From NCBI GenBank assembly GCA_016712525.1, contig JADJQX010000001.1, positions 992,001-1,056,000 of the forward strand: a stretch of 64,000 bases of DNA, given 5' to 3'. The position numbers were made by a program, and so were the translations under genes. Numbering within the stretch: position 1 is the first letter of the stretch; each line of letters begins with the position of its first letter. Shown in pieces: positions 34,741-43,319 of this stretch. The notes beneath the pieces are model-generated. The model ran no database searches. It was not told the DNA's origin and saw nothing but the letters and a program-made list of their open reading frames with translations. The stretch is from Myxococcales bacterium (GTDB lineage Bacteria > Myxococcota_A > Polyangia > Polyangiales > Polyangiaceae).

Positions 34741-35976
34741 ATGACCACGTCACACGTCCAATCCACGAGACCCGCCGGCCTGCGCGCGTGCCTCGCGCTG
34801 GCTTCGCTCCTCGGGCTCTCGGGGCTCGTTCCGGCCTGCACCTTCGGGGGGCCGGCCATCCTCTGCTGCACCAACGCCGACGAGGTCACCTACGAGGACC
34901 CTCGCGCCTTCGGACAGTACGCGGTCGCCAAGACCACCGCCCGAGAGCTCACCGCCGTCGCGCAGCGCTCGTTCGACGAGGTGGTCACGGCGTGCCGCAA
35001 CATCGCGACGGACCTCGATTCTGCACCGCCGGACGACACTCGGTGGATGTCGGGGCGCGACGCCGCGGAGGGGTGGTGCAACCTCGCCAGCCGCGCGATC
35101 ACGGGGCAAATCAAGGCCAAGGGGTCCTTCCGCGTCACCATCGCACCTCCACGGTGCCGCGCCTCGGTCGCCGCGAGGGCGAACTGCCAAGCTTTGTGCA
35201 CCACGGACGGCCGATGCGAGACGAGCACGAGCCCACCACGATGCACGGGAGGCAAGCTCCAGATCGCGTGCCGCGGGACGTGCAGCGCCCGGGGAGGCGC
35301 CGAGGTCGGGTGCGAAGGCACCTGCGAGGGCAGCTGCCAAGGCTCCTGCACCACGACCGAAGGCGTGGCCTGCAACGGCGCGTGCGACGGTGTATGTGAG
35401 GCCACGGCGAGCGGGGGCCGAGAAGCAAACGGCGTATGCAAGGGCACCTGCAAAGGGACATGCTCGTCCGTCGCGCCCGGCGCCACGTGCAAGGGCAGCT
35501 GCGAGGGCACGTGCCGGGGCGCGTGCAAGGGCACGGGAACCGTGGCCGTCCGCTGCGACGGCGCGTGCGACGGCGCGTCCGAGCTCCTCGCCTGCGAAGG
35601 TGGCAAGCTCGAAGGTGGCTGCGCGGCGGACCCGAAGTGCGACGCCAACTGCGACGCGAGGGCCGCCGCGGCGCTCGAGTGCTCGCTCCCCGAGGTCAGC
35701 CTCGAAGTCGGGAAGGGCGTGGAGCCGAAGCACGTCAGGTCCCTCCGCGAGAACCTCCCCCGCCTCGCTCTGAACGCCCAGGGTCGCGGCGAGGCGCTCG
35801 TCACGGTCATCGCCAACGTCACGCGCACCCTGGCGGCGTCCGTCAGCTCGGAGGCGCTCGACACGGAGGGCATAGCCTGTCTCAACCAGCTCGGCAGTCA
35901 GACCGCCGACAGCCTCACGACGATGCAAGCCTCGGTGAGAGCCTCGAGCGAGGTCCTCACCGGTCTACGCCCCTGA
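34741..35976 (+). CDS. Cys-repeat lipoprotein, first of two paralogues
   Basis: A 411-residue lipoprotein (lipobox LVPAC). Residues about 45-150 form a helical N-terminal domain. Residues about 165-305 hold dense CX3C units with Gly at the second internal position, for example CEGTCEGSCQGSC, CKGTCKGTC and CKGSCEGTCRGAC. Such runs could form a solenoid cross-linked by disulfides. The C-terminal 100 residues are helical. The downstream gene at 36086 encodes a close paralogue with the same layout. The family is not recognised by eye; the role is unknown. Confidence 0.65.
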   Translation: MTTSHVQSTRPAGLRACLALASLLGLSGLVPACTFGGPAILCCTNADEVTYEDPRAFGQYAVAKTTARELTAVAQRSFDEVVTACRNIATDLDSAPPDDTRWMSGRDAAEGWCNLASRAITGQIKAKGSFRVTIAPPRCRASVAARANCQALCTTDGRCETSTSPPRCTGGKLQIACRGTCSARGGAEVGCEGTCEGSCQGSCTTTEGVACNGACDGVCEATASGGREANGVCKGTCKGTCSSVAPGATCKGSCEGTCRGACKGTGTVAVRCDGACDGASELLACEGGKLEGGCAADPKCDANCDARAAAALECSLPEVSLEVGKGVEPKHVRSLRENLPRLALNAQGRGEALVTVIANVTRTLAASVSSEALDTEGIACLNQLGSQTADSLTTMQASVRASSEVLTGLRP

Positions 35977-36085
35977 GGCACGCGCCAAAGGCCCGGATTC
36001 GCTTCTTCCCCCCATCGGGCCTCGCTGTAAAATACACTCAGTTTCTTACGACACACTCTTCTGCACGAACCTTCGGGGGTCTTCC

Positions 36086-37330
36086 ATGTCCGAACGATAC
36101 GGCGTCCGTCGGGCCGCGGCCTCGGGAGCGATCGTCGCGGGCGCCGTGCTCGCCGTCGGCGCTCCGGGGTGCAACCTCCTGGACCTGGACCCGCTCTGCT
36201 GCATCGATGTCACACGGGTCTACGTCGATGGGCGCGGGGCGGGGCAATACGCCGCGGCGCTCGACGCCACCAACGCGCTCACGGGCCTCTCGGTGAGAAC
36301 GCGCGACGCGGTCATCGAGGCGTGCCAGGCCATCGCGGTGGATCTTGGTGCCTCGAGCGCCGAGCTCGCTCGGGCCCGAGAGAACCAGGGGGACGACAGC
36401 ACGAGGGCCTTCTGCGACCTCGCCGCACGCGCGATCGACGCCCAAGTTCGAGCGAAGGGGCCCGTGGCCATCACGTTCACCCCCCCGATCTGCCGGATCT
36501 CGATCGCCGACAAGGCCACGTGCCGAGGCCTGTGCGCGCAAGGCCCGTGCGACATCAAGGCCCGCCCTCCGCGGTGCACGGGGGGCAAGCTCCGGATCGC
36601 GTGCCGCGGCACCTGCAGCGCAGGAGGCGGAGCGGACCTCGCGTGCCAAGGCACCTGCGCGGGGGCATGCCGTGGATCGTGCACGTCCGAGAAAGGTGCA
36701 CCTTGCCATGGGTCCTGCCAAGGCACCTGCGAGGCCACGGCGGGTGGGGGCCGCGCGCTGAACGGTACGTGCCAAGGGATCTGCAAGGGCACATGCTCCG
36801 CGCTCGCACCGGGCGCGTCGTGCGAGGGCACCTGCGAGGGGACGTGCGGAGGCCTCTGCCGCGGCACACGCGACGTCGCGGCGCTCTGCGACGGCACGTG
36901 CGACGGCGCGTTCGAGCCCCTCGCGTGCGAAGGAGGCAAGCTCGAAGGAGGCTGCGAGGTCGAACCGAAATGCGAGGCGAGCTGCGACATGCTCGCGAGC
37001 GCCAAGGCAGAGTGCGACGCCCCCCAGGTCTCGATCGACGCATCGCCCGACGTGACGCCCGAGCACCTCGCCACGCTCCGTCGGCACCTCCCCACGCTCG
37101 TCGTCGTCTCTCGAGGTCGCGGCGCGACGTTCGTGGAGGCGATGGTGCGCACCGCGATAGGTCTGCAGACGTCCGTCGATCCCGAACACATCGGAGTGAA
37201 AGCGGGCTCGTGCCTCGAGCTCCTCGCGTGGCAGGTCGCTCACGGCGCCACCACGATGGACACGGCCTTGAAGGCCTCGGAGGGGGTCCTCGCGCGCCTC
37301 GATCCAGGGGCTCGCAGCGGTCGCCCCTGA
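36086..37330 (+). CDS. Cys-repeat lipoprotein, second of two paralogues
   Basis: A 414-residue paralogue of the gene at 34741. Lipobox VGAPGC is followed by LDPLCCID, then the same helical domain (RDAVIEACQAIAVDLGA), the line PPRCTGGKLRIACRGTCSAGGGAD, CX3C runs (CQGTCAGACRGSC, CEGTCEGTCGGLC) and a matching helical C-terminus ending ASEGVLARLDPG. Divergence is moderate across the whole length, so the duplication is not recent. The 109-base spacer contains a locally AT-rich stretch (TGTAAAATACACTC) that may be a promoter. Confidence 0.65.
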   Translation: MSERYGVRRAAASGAIVAGAVLAVGAPGCNLLDLDPLCCIDVTRVYVDGRGAGQYAAALDATNALTGLSVRTRDAVIEACQAIAVDLGASSAELARARENQGDDSTRAFCDLAARAIDAQVRAKGPVAITFTPPICRISIADKATCRGLCAQGPCDIKARPPRCTGGKLRIACRGTCSAGGGADLACQGTCAGACRGSCTSEKGAPCHGSCQGTCEATAGGGRALNGTCQGICKGTCSALAPGASCEGTCEGTCGGLCRGTRDVAALCDGTCDGAFEPLACEGGKLEGGCEVEPKCEASCDMLASAKAECDAPQVSIDASPDVTPEHLATLRRHLPTLVVVSRGRGATFVEAMVRTAIGLQTSVDPEHIGVKAGSCLELLAWQVAHGATTMDTALKASEGVLARLDPGARSGRP

Positions 37331-37462
37331 CGCGCACGGCGCCATTCGGCGTAGAGCCCTCGGCGCGCTCGGTCGACGACGGACCTGGCCGCGCGGCAAG
37401 ACGGGACGCGGAGGCGTGCGGGCGCGTTGCGCGACCGTGGGGCAGGCCTTAGTGTCCCGCGC

Positions 37463-38710
37463 GTGGGTGAGGCAGCTCGGCGCGCGCGGCTCTGGGTCCG
37501 CATCCACGGCACACGCGCTTTCCTCCGAGTCGTGCGCGACGCGCGTGTCCTCTTCGGCCCCCGACCTCTCGACGCGGGCCCGGAACGTCTGGCTGGGCCG
37601 CTCTCGACGATCGCCCTATTTCCTCAAATGTTTCGTGCTGTTTGGCGACAAGAGACCACGCGTCGCTTCGTCGCCCGGGCCCACGGCGTCCGCGCGCTCG
37701 TGCTCGCGGCGGTGACGGTCCTCTACGCGCTCTCTCTCCGGTTCGATCGAACGCCGCCGGCCCCTCCGAAGGTCGTCCCCCACACCACCGAGGTCACCGA
37801 GGTCGACGTCGGGCCGCTCCACGTCAAGCTGCCCGACGGCGCGCACGTCACGATCTCGCGCGAAGGCGACGCGGGCGCCCCCGAGGCCGTGACGATCCCC
37901 GTCCACGAACGGGCAGGAGAGGGCGAACGCGGCTCCTCCCCCACGAGACGAACGAAGGTCGAGCGGCTGCTCGCGCGCGCGAGGGAGAAGCTCCCGTGGC
38001 TCGGCCTCGTCTCGCGCGTCTATGCGTTCATGGTGGTCGCGGAGTGGCTCCTGATCGCACTGACCCGCCAGTACGACGACGAGATCGCGCGACGTTTGGC
38101 CCTGCTCGTCAAGGTCGCCCCCGAGGACGAGCCCAAGATCCCGAAGGTCTCGTTCGACCCGAAGTGGGCCCTCCGAAAGCTGAGAGATCGGGTCCGCGGA
38201 GCGCTCGTCTTCGCCTCGGCGTTCCCGCTCTACGTCGTCGTCGAGGCCACAGGCACGACGCGCTTCGTCGCCCCCGTGGTCGTCGCCCTTTGGGGCCTCT
38301 ATTGGAGCGTCGTGTATTCTGCAGCCAAGTCGGGGCACGCGTGGAGAGACGAGCCGCTCGGCCCGCTGCCCTTCTTCCTTCGCCCGTTCGAGGAGGGAAT
38401 GGCGAAACACCCGAGGCTCTTCGCCTATCCACGGCTGCTCGCGTGGCTCATGCGGCCTCTGGGCTCCCCGGCGACGCACGGCGAGCGCTCGTTCGGCGCG
38501 TTCCTCGGCCTCGTCGCGGTGCGGGCGCTCACGCACGTCCCGTTCGTGTACCTGTGGCTTCGGCCTTTCGTCGCCGTCGCGGCTGCGCGCATCGTCGCAG
38601 GTCACGACCCGAGGGCTCGGCTCGGCGGCGACGTGGAGCCCATGGACGATACGGGCGCGCCCACGGGCACGCCCGACGCGCCCGGCCCTACCAGCGACGT
38701 TAGCCCTTGA
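37463..38710 (+). CDS. Membrane protein of unknown function
   Basis: A 415-residue protein from a GTG start. The frame is open upstream; GTG at 37454 and ATG at 37628 are alternatives. Hydrophobic segments lie at about residues 80-98, 190-208, 255-275, 278-298 and 350-380. A hydrophilic stretch of about 80 residues follows the first one. The ending GDVEPMDDTGAPTGTP is acidic. No family recognised. Confidence 0.5.
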   Translation: MGEAARRARLWVRIHGTRAFLRVVRDARVLFGPRPLDAGPERLAGPLSTIALFPQMFRAVWRQETTRRFVARAHGVRALVLAAVTVLYALSLRFDRTPPAPPKVVPHTTEVTEVDVGPLHVKLPDGAHVTISREGDAGAPEAVTIPVHERAGEGERGSSPTRRTKVERLLARAREKLPWLGLVSRVYAFMVVAEWLLIALTRQYDDEIARRLALLVKVAPEDEPKIPKVSFDPKWALRKLRDRVRGALVFASAFPLYVVVEATGTTRFVAPVVVALWGLYWSVVYSAAKSGHAWRDEPLGPLPFFLRPFEEGMAKHPRLFAYPRLLAWLMRPLGSPATHGERSFGAFLGLVAVRALTHVPFVYLWLRPFVAVAAARIVAGHDPRARLGGDVEPMDDTGAPTGTPDAPGPTSDVSP

Positions 38711-38828
38711 ATTCACTCATGAAATCGTGAGCCTTCGGCGGCGTAAGGGTGGCATGGCCGGTGCTCATGGGGCGAGCTGTCGGCGCCCGGCCATGTCGGC
38801 CACGCGCCATGGCTCCACGAAGGCACCT

Positions 38829-40220
38829 ATGAAGACGTCGACTCTCTTCCTTCTCTCTCTCGCGGCGCTCGCCTCGGCGGCGTGCGCGTCCCCGACCGAC
38901 GAGCCCCCGCTCGGATCCTCGAGTGAGGCCGTCGCGGTCGATCCGGGAGACACGGACCCCGGTCACTCCGGCCCGGTCGGCACGCCCACCGGCGTGAGCA
39001 TCGTCGCGACCGCGTTCGACCGTGTCTCCGTCAAGTTCACCTGCGGGAGCAACGCGGACGCCCACTCGTTGCTCGAGACCGCCTCCGACACCGGGGTCCA
39101 GAAGCGGGTCGCGGACGTCGGCTGTTCGGCCGGGCGCGTGATGACCTTGTCGGACACGAAGGTCGAGCCGGGGAGGACGTACTGCTGGAGCGTCCTCGCG
39201 ACGAACCTCACTCACGAGGCGCGCTCGGTATCGCGCTGCGCCACCGTACCGCTCGACCTCGGGCCCGTGGCCGCGCCGGGCCTCTCCGTGACCACGTTGA
39301 GCCAGGTCGGGCTCCGCTTCGTCATCGAGGACAAGAGCACGAACGAAGGAGGATTTCGCATCTACGGCCGCAAAGTCGGCACTCCGACGTGGCAAGTCGT
39401 CCACACCGAGCGGCGCGCGACCCGACGCGACACGTCGACCGGGACGCTCCTTCGTATCGACGACCACCGCTTCGCCACGAACGAAACGTGGGAGTTCTAC
39501 GCCGAAGCCTTCAAGGAGTACGCACCCGCCGTGGCGCAGAGCGCGATCGTGCGCGCGCAGCTCTTGCCCTTCCCCGTCACGGCGCCCACGAACGTGCGCA
39601 TCGTCGGCACGGAGGAGCACGCCATGACCGTAGCGTGGAACGCCGTGCCGAACGCCGAGTCCTACCGGATCCATGCCTCCGTGACCGCGGACTCCGATCC
39701 GGACGACGTGTACGTCGACGCCTCGCAGACACAGGTTCGGATCGCGCCCCTCCCTTCTGGCTACGAGGTCTGCATGACCGTCACGGCCATGAACCGGTCG
39801 AACGAAGCGTCTTCGACGCGCGTGTGCGGAACGACGGCCGTCGCGGCGTCCACGAACCATACGTCCGACATGACGCTTGCGCCCTTCCCTCCCGCCACGG
39901 GCCTCCTCCCGTTCTACGGTGTGTTTCCGCCCTTCGGGGTCGCGACTGGCACGGTGTCACGCATCGAGCTTCCGGACACCGCCAACGGCACCACGCTCCT
40001 CGCCCTCACCTTCATCCGCCCGTCAGCGGACGTCGCGGATTGCACCGACGCGGACAAGTCGGTGTTCGTCCGTCGCGGGGAGAGCCTCGACGCCACCGGG
40101 CTCGCCAAGCTCTACGGAACGTCGACCCCCACGCTGCCGCTCGCCTTGAAGGCGTGCGCGTCGACCACGACCCAGACGGTTCCGAGCCCGCTCGTCCGAA
40201 TCCACTGGTTCGGGCACTGA
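38829..40220 (+). CDS. Lipoprotein with fibronectin type III-like domains
   Basis: A 463-residue protein with signal MKTSTLFLLSLAALASAAC. The mature part has three or so beta-sandwich units of FnIII type: PTGVSIVATAFDRVSVKFTC, then VTTLSQVGLRFVIEDKST..GGFRIYG, then APTNVRIVGTEEHAMTVAWN with NAESYRIHASV. The W-N-x-V and Y-R-I-H signatures are typical. The C-terminal 90 residues look different. A surface adhesion or scaffold role is plausible. Confidence 0.7.
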   Translation: MKTSTLFLLSLAALASAACASPTDEPPLGSSSEAVAVDPGDTDPGHSGPVGTPTGVSIVATAFDRVSVKFTCGSNADAHSLLETASDTGVQKRVADVGCSAGRVMTLSDTKVEPGRTYCWSVLATNLTHEARSVSRCATVPLDLGPVAAPGLSVTTLSQVGLRFVIEDKSTNEGGFRIYGRKVGTPTWQVVHTERRATRRDTSTGTLLRIDDHRFATNETWEFYAEAFKEYAPAVAQSAIVRAQLLPFPVTAPTNVRIVGTEEHAMTVAWNAVPNAESYRIHASVTADSDPDDVYVDASQTQVRIAPLPSGYEVCMTVTAMNRSNEASSTRVCGTTAVAASTNHTSDMTLAPFPPATGLLPFYGVFPPFGVATGTVSRIELPDTANGTTLLALTFIRPSADVADCTDADKSVFVRRGESLDATGLAKLYGTSTPTLPLALKACASTTTQTVPSPLVRIHWFGH

Positions 40221-40272
40221 CCCGTCACGCGGACGACGTCGCTCGGCTGCGGCGTCGTTCGCGCTTTCGGCT

Positions 40273-41076
40273 TCACGCGTCGCACTCGGACACGATCGCG
40301 AAGAGCTCGGGGGCCTTCGCGCCCTCGCCGAGCACGGCGCCGTTCCCGAGGGGCGTCAGGACGAAGTCGGGCGCGTCTTTGTACGAAGCCGGGTTGCGCA
40401 CGCCGAGCGCGAATTTCTCGGTGATTCCGGCGTGGACGATCGTGACGAGGCGCGGGCCCGAGGCGCGGCCCGACGAGGAGGCGACCGTGTAACGCGCGGG
40501 CACGGCGCGCATCGAGATCTCTCCGGTCTTCGCGTCGTACACCTGCTCACGCCACACCGCGCGGCCGTTCGCCTCGAGCTCGACGATCACGGGCGACCCG
40601 TACGCGCCGACGGGGCGCGCCGAGAACGTCAGCCCCTTCGCGAAGAAGGCCTCGACCCCCGTCCAATTTTGGTAGTCCGAGTCCCGAATCACCGAGAGCT
40701 CGCCCGTGAGGCTCCGCAGCGTGAGCGTGCGCGCGAGCGTGGTGCGCACGGGCGCGGCCCACGGGCTCGTGCGGATCACCGAGCGGAACGCGCCGCACGT
40801 CATCACCGCGCGTGACGCGTGGTCGGCGATGCTCTCCAGAAAGCCATCTTCGCTCTGGCAGACACCCTCGCGGAGGCGCGACTGCGCGGCCTTCACCGCG
40901 GCTTTGTAGTGCACGAGCGCCTCGCCGTACTTGGCCGAGCCGCACGTCGAGAGGGCCTCTTGGCTCTCGCCCGCCTCGTCCTCGGTCGGGGCTTCGCTGC
41001 CCGTCTCGGCGGCACACCCTACGGTGAAGAGCAGCGGAACGGCGACGACGGCGAGACGCGATACGAACGAAGGCAT
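40273..41076 (-). CDS. Lipoprotein of unknown function
   Basis: A 267-residue protein with lipobox VGCA after MPSFVSRLAVVAVPLLFTVGC. The mature domain begins CGSAKYGEALVHYKAAVKAAQSRL and has a Cys pair (CQSEDG, TCGAF). The second half is beta-rich (SPVIVELEANGRAVWREQVYDAKTG). AGGAG precedes the start. A perfect 7-bp inverted repeat lies 18 bases upstream of the ATG. Function unknown. Confidence 0.6.
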   Translation of the reverse strand: MPSFVSRLAVVAVPLLFTVGCAAETGSEAPTEDEAGESQEALSTCGSAKYGEALVHYKAAVKAAQSRLREGVCQSEDGFLESIADHASRAVMTCGAFRSVIRTSPWAAPVRTTLARTLTLRSLTGELSVIRDSDYQNWTGVEAFFAKGLTFSARPVGAYGSPVIVELEANGRAVWREQVYDAKTGEISMRAVPARYTVASSSGRASGPRLVTIVHAGITEKFALGVRNPASYKDAPDFVLTPLGNGAVLGEGAKAPELFAIVSECDA

Positions 41077-41094
41077 GTGTGGCTCCTGGCCAGT

Positions 41095-41113
41095 TGTAGG
41101 CCCATCGCCTACA
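41095..41113. promoter_or_regulatory. Inverted repeat upstream of lipoprotein gene, candidate operator
   Basis: TGTAGGC-CCATC-GCCTACA, perfect 7-bp arms and a 5-base spacer. A second copy of one side (TTGTAGCCCCAT) occurs at 41125-41136, giving a direct-repeat pattern. It lies just upstream of the start at 41076, consistent with a repressor site overlapping the promoter. Confidence 0.4.
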
Positions 41114-41222
41114 TGTGCGCCGCGTTGTAGCCCCATTTCTCCCCGCGTCAAGGCGGTTCGACGCGTCGCGTGACGGCAGGTTTTCTCCCCGCCCGCGCTA
41201 CGCCGAACGAGCCGGCCCGTCG

Positions 41223-42188
41223 TCAGCGGAGGAGGACGGCGCGCCCCAAGAGGTTGCCCGACTGGGCCGTCACGTCGAGCCGACCTGCGCGCTCGACCAA
41301 GGTCACGTCCACGGTCAGGCCCGAAGGGAGCCGGAGCGCGCAGCGGGTACGGCCGTTCGACGAGACCACGCGCGACACCGCGAGGTCGACCGAACGACCA
41401 TGCGACGACAACGTCACACGATCCCGCGCGATGCGCACGGTGGCACCGGTCGTCCACGCGCGCAGCGTGCTCGCCACCTTCTCGGACAGCGCCGGAGGCA
41501 GCTCGACGGAGGTGACGCGGTAGTCCCCCGAGAGGGCCGCGCCGTGCAGAGAGGACACCTCGGAGGGGGCGTCGCGTGCGATGTCGGGGCGCGCCTCGTC
41601 GGACGAGAGGGACCTCACTGCGGCGAGCACGACCGCGACGAGCGCGACGAGCGCAGCGGCCCACGCGAGGCGCGATCGGAGCGCCTGACGAAGCCGCGAC
41701 ACACGCTTTCGCACGGCCGGAGAGGTGAGCCCCGCCTCCTCCGCGATCGCGCAGAAGGCCTCGCCTTGATGCTCGCGCACCATCCAGTCGAGCGTCTCGC
41801 GGTCCCGCGACGTCGTGGCCTCCGCGAGCACCTCGCCGAGCGCGCGCCGTTCGTCGACCGGTGGCACGTCGGCGTGCACGGGAGCGTCCGCCACGTCGGG
41901 GTCGAGCACGAGCCTGCCCGAACGACGCCGGTAGTCGACCACCTTGTGTTTGGCGATCGCCCTCACCCAACGCGCGAGCTCCTCGGGCTCGGTCGGGCTC
42001 CGCGGCGAGGCGAGCGCTTCGCAGAGCACCGTCTGCACCACGTCGGACACGTCGTCGCGCGCGACCACCCGCCGCACGAACGACACGAGCCCCTCGCGCA
42101 CCTCGGGCCGAGCGAGCCCCGACGCCACCGCGCGCCTGTGCGCTTCTTCTGCCACGAGCCTTCCCGAGAACGCCGAGGACATCGCCAT
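41223..42188 (-). CDS. ECF-type sigma factor fused to membrane helix and extracytoplasmic domain
   Basis: A 321-residue protein. Residues about 30-92 are sigma-70 region 2 (DDVSDVVQTVLCEAL, then WVRAIAKHKVVDYRRRSGR). Residues about 125-175 are region 4 (GEAFCAIAEEAGLTSPAVRKRVSRLRQALRSRL). A membrane helix follows at once (AWAAALVALVAVVLAAVRSL, 175-193). The last 120 residues are a soluble beta-rich domain outside the membrane. Usually an ECF sigma factor is soluble and held by a separate anti-sigma protein. Here the membrane part is fused. Release by proteolysis is one possibility. Start chosen at MAMSSAFSG. Confidence 0.8.
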   Translation of the reverse strand: MAMSSAFSGRLVAEEAHRRAVASGLARPEVREGLVSFVRRVVARDDVSDVVQTVLCEALASPRSPTEPEELARWVRAIAKHKVVDYRRRSGRLVLDPDVADAPVHADVPPVDERRALGEVLAEATTSRDRETLDWMVREHQGEAFCAIAEEAGLTSPAVRKRVSRLRQALRSRLAWAAALVALVAVVLAAVRSLSSDEARPDIARDAPSEVSSLHGAALSGDYRVTSVELPPALSEKVASTLRAWTTGATVRIARDRVTLSSHGRSVDLAVSRVVSSNGRTRCALRLPSGLTVDVTLVERAGRLDVTAQSGNLLGRAVLLR

Positions 42189-42318
42189 GACCAGCCTATC
42201 GCTCGAACGCGGCCGACGTGACCGCCTCGACGACGATTCTCGCAACCGATGAATATATCTCCTCTTTTTCGCATTCGAAGATCCGGTCACGTCGCGTCCC
42301 TCGGGGCGATGGGCGGGT

Positions 42319-43155
42319 ATGCAGAACCCCTCTCGCCTCGGACCTCGTCTCGTCTCGTGGGCCGCGCGCTTCGGCCTAGCTCTGTGCGTCGCAGGGTGCT
42401 CTCCCGCACCACCACCGCCCGAGCGCACCGACGCTTCGGTCGCGCAGGCTCGGGGTCACGAGCTCCCGGCGACGTCGAGCCCTCCGCTTCCGCCCATCGA
42501 AGGGGAGTGGCTCGTGCGCCTCGAAGGAGACGTGGGCATCGTGACCGTGCCCATCGGAGCGCGCGAGAAGCGCCCGGTCATCGTGTCGCTCCATGGCGCA
42601 GGCTCCCTCGCCGAGTGGGGATGCGGAGACTGGATGGGCCCCACCGGCGGGTACGCGTTCGTCGTGTGTCCGCGCACGGCCACGGAGCGCCCGGGGCTCC
42701 CGTCGTCGTGGGGCTCGGCCGAAGAAGCGGCGAAGCGCGCCGAGACGACCCTCGCGCGCGCACGAGAGCGCTACGGCGCGTGGATGTCCGACGCGCCTCC
42801 TCTGCTCGTCGGGTTCTCGCAGGGCGCCGAAATGGCCGTGGTCGTCGCCCACGCGTCGAAGCTCCCCGTCGGCGCGCTGTTCGTGCACGAAGGTGGCTAC
42901 CGCCAACAGAGCGTCGCCCTTGGTCGCCTGCTCGCGGGCCCGATCCGCGCGCGAGCCACCTGCTCCACGTGGGGGTGCGGCGCGAGCCTCCCTCGCCGCC
43001 TCGGGCCCCACGCGCGCACGGCCGACTACGGCCCACGTGGGCACTCGGTGGGGGTCGCCGGTCCCGAGATCACCGCCGAGCTCGCGAAGCTCGTCGCGGG
43101 CTTGCCCGAGTGGGCCGGGTTGCCGACGGCGAGCGCGCGCGCGCCCTCCGAGTGA
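42319..43155 (+). CDS. Alpha/beta-hydrolase fold lipoprotein (esterase-like)
   Basis: A 278-residue protein with lipobox VAGC. The hydrolase core begins RPVIVSLHGAGSLAEWGCGDW. The nucleophile elbow is GFSQGAEMAV (Ser in GFSQG). A late GHSVGVAGPEIT could hold the catalytic His. The acidic residue is not obvious. Substrate not predictable. It is transcribed divergently from the fused sigma factor, 130 bases away, so both may share control. Confidence 0.75.
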   Translation: MQNPSRLGPRLVSWAARFGLALCVAGCSPAPPPPERTDASVAQARGHELPATSSPPLPPIEGEWLVRLEGDVGIVTVPIGAREKRPVIVSLHGAGSLAEWGCGDWMGPTGGYAFVVCPRTATERPGLPSSWGSAEEAAKRAETTLARARERYGAWMSDAPPLLVGFSQGAEMAVVVAHASKLPVGALFVHEGGYRQQSVALGRLLAGPIRARATCSTWGCGASLPRRLGPHARTADYGPRGHSVGVAGPEITAELAKLVAGLPEWAGLPTASARAPSE

Positions 43156-43319
43156 GCGCGACGACGTGCCACGGCGGCACGTCGTCGCCGCACCGAGCCC
43201 ATCCTTGCCGCGCGAACGTGGATCGATGGCGACCACCGATCCTTCCGATCACCCTTATTTTTGCCTATGGGCGCGATCGACCGCACCGGTGAGCTACGCT
43301 AAGGGAGGCCAGTCCCACG

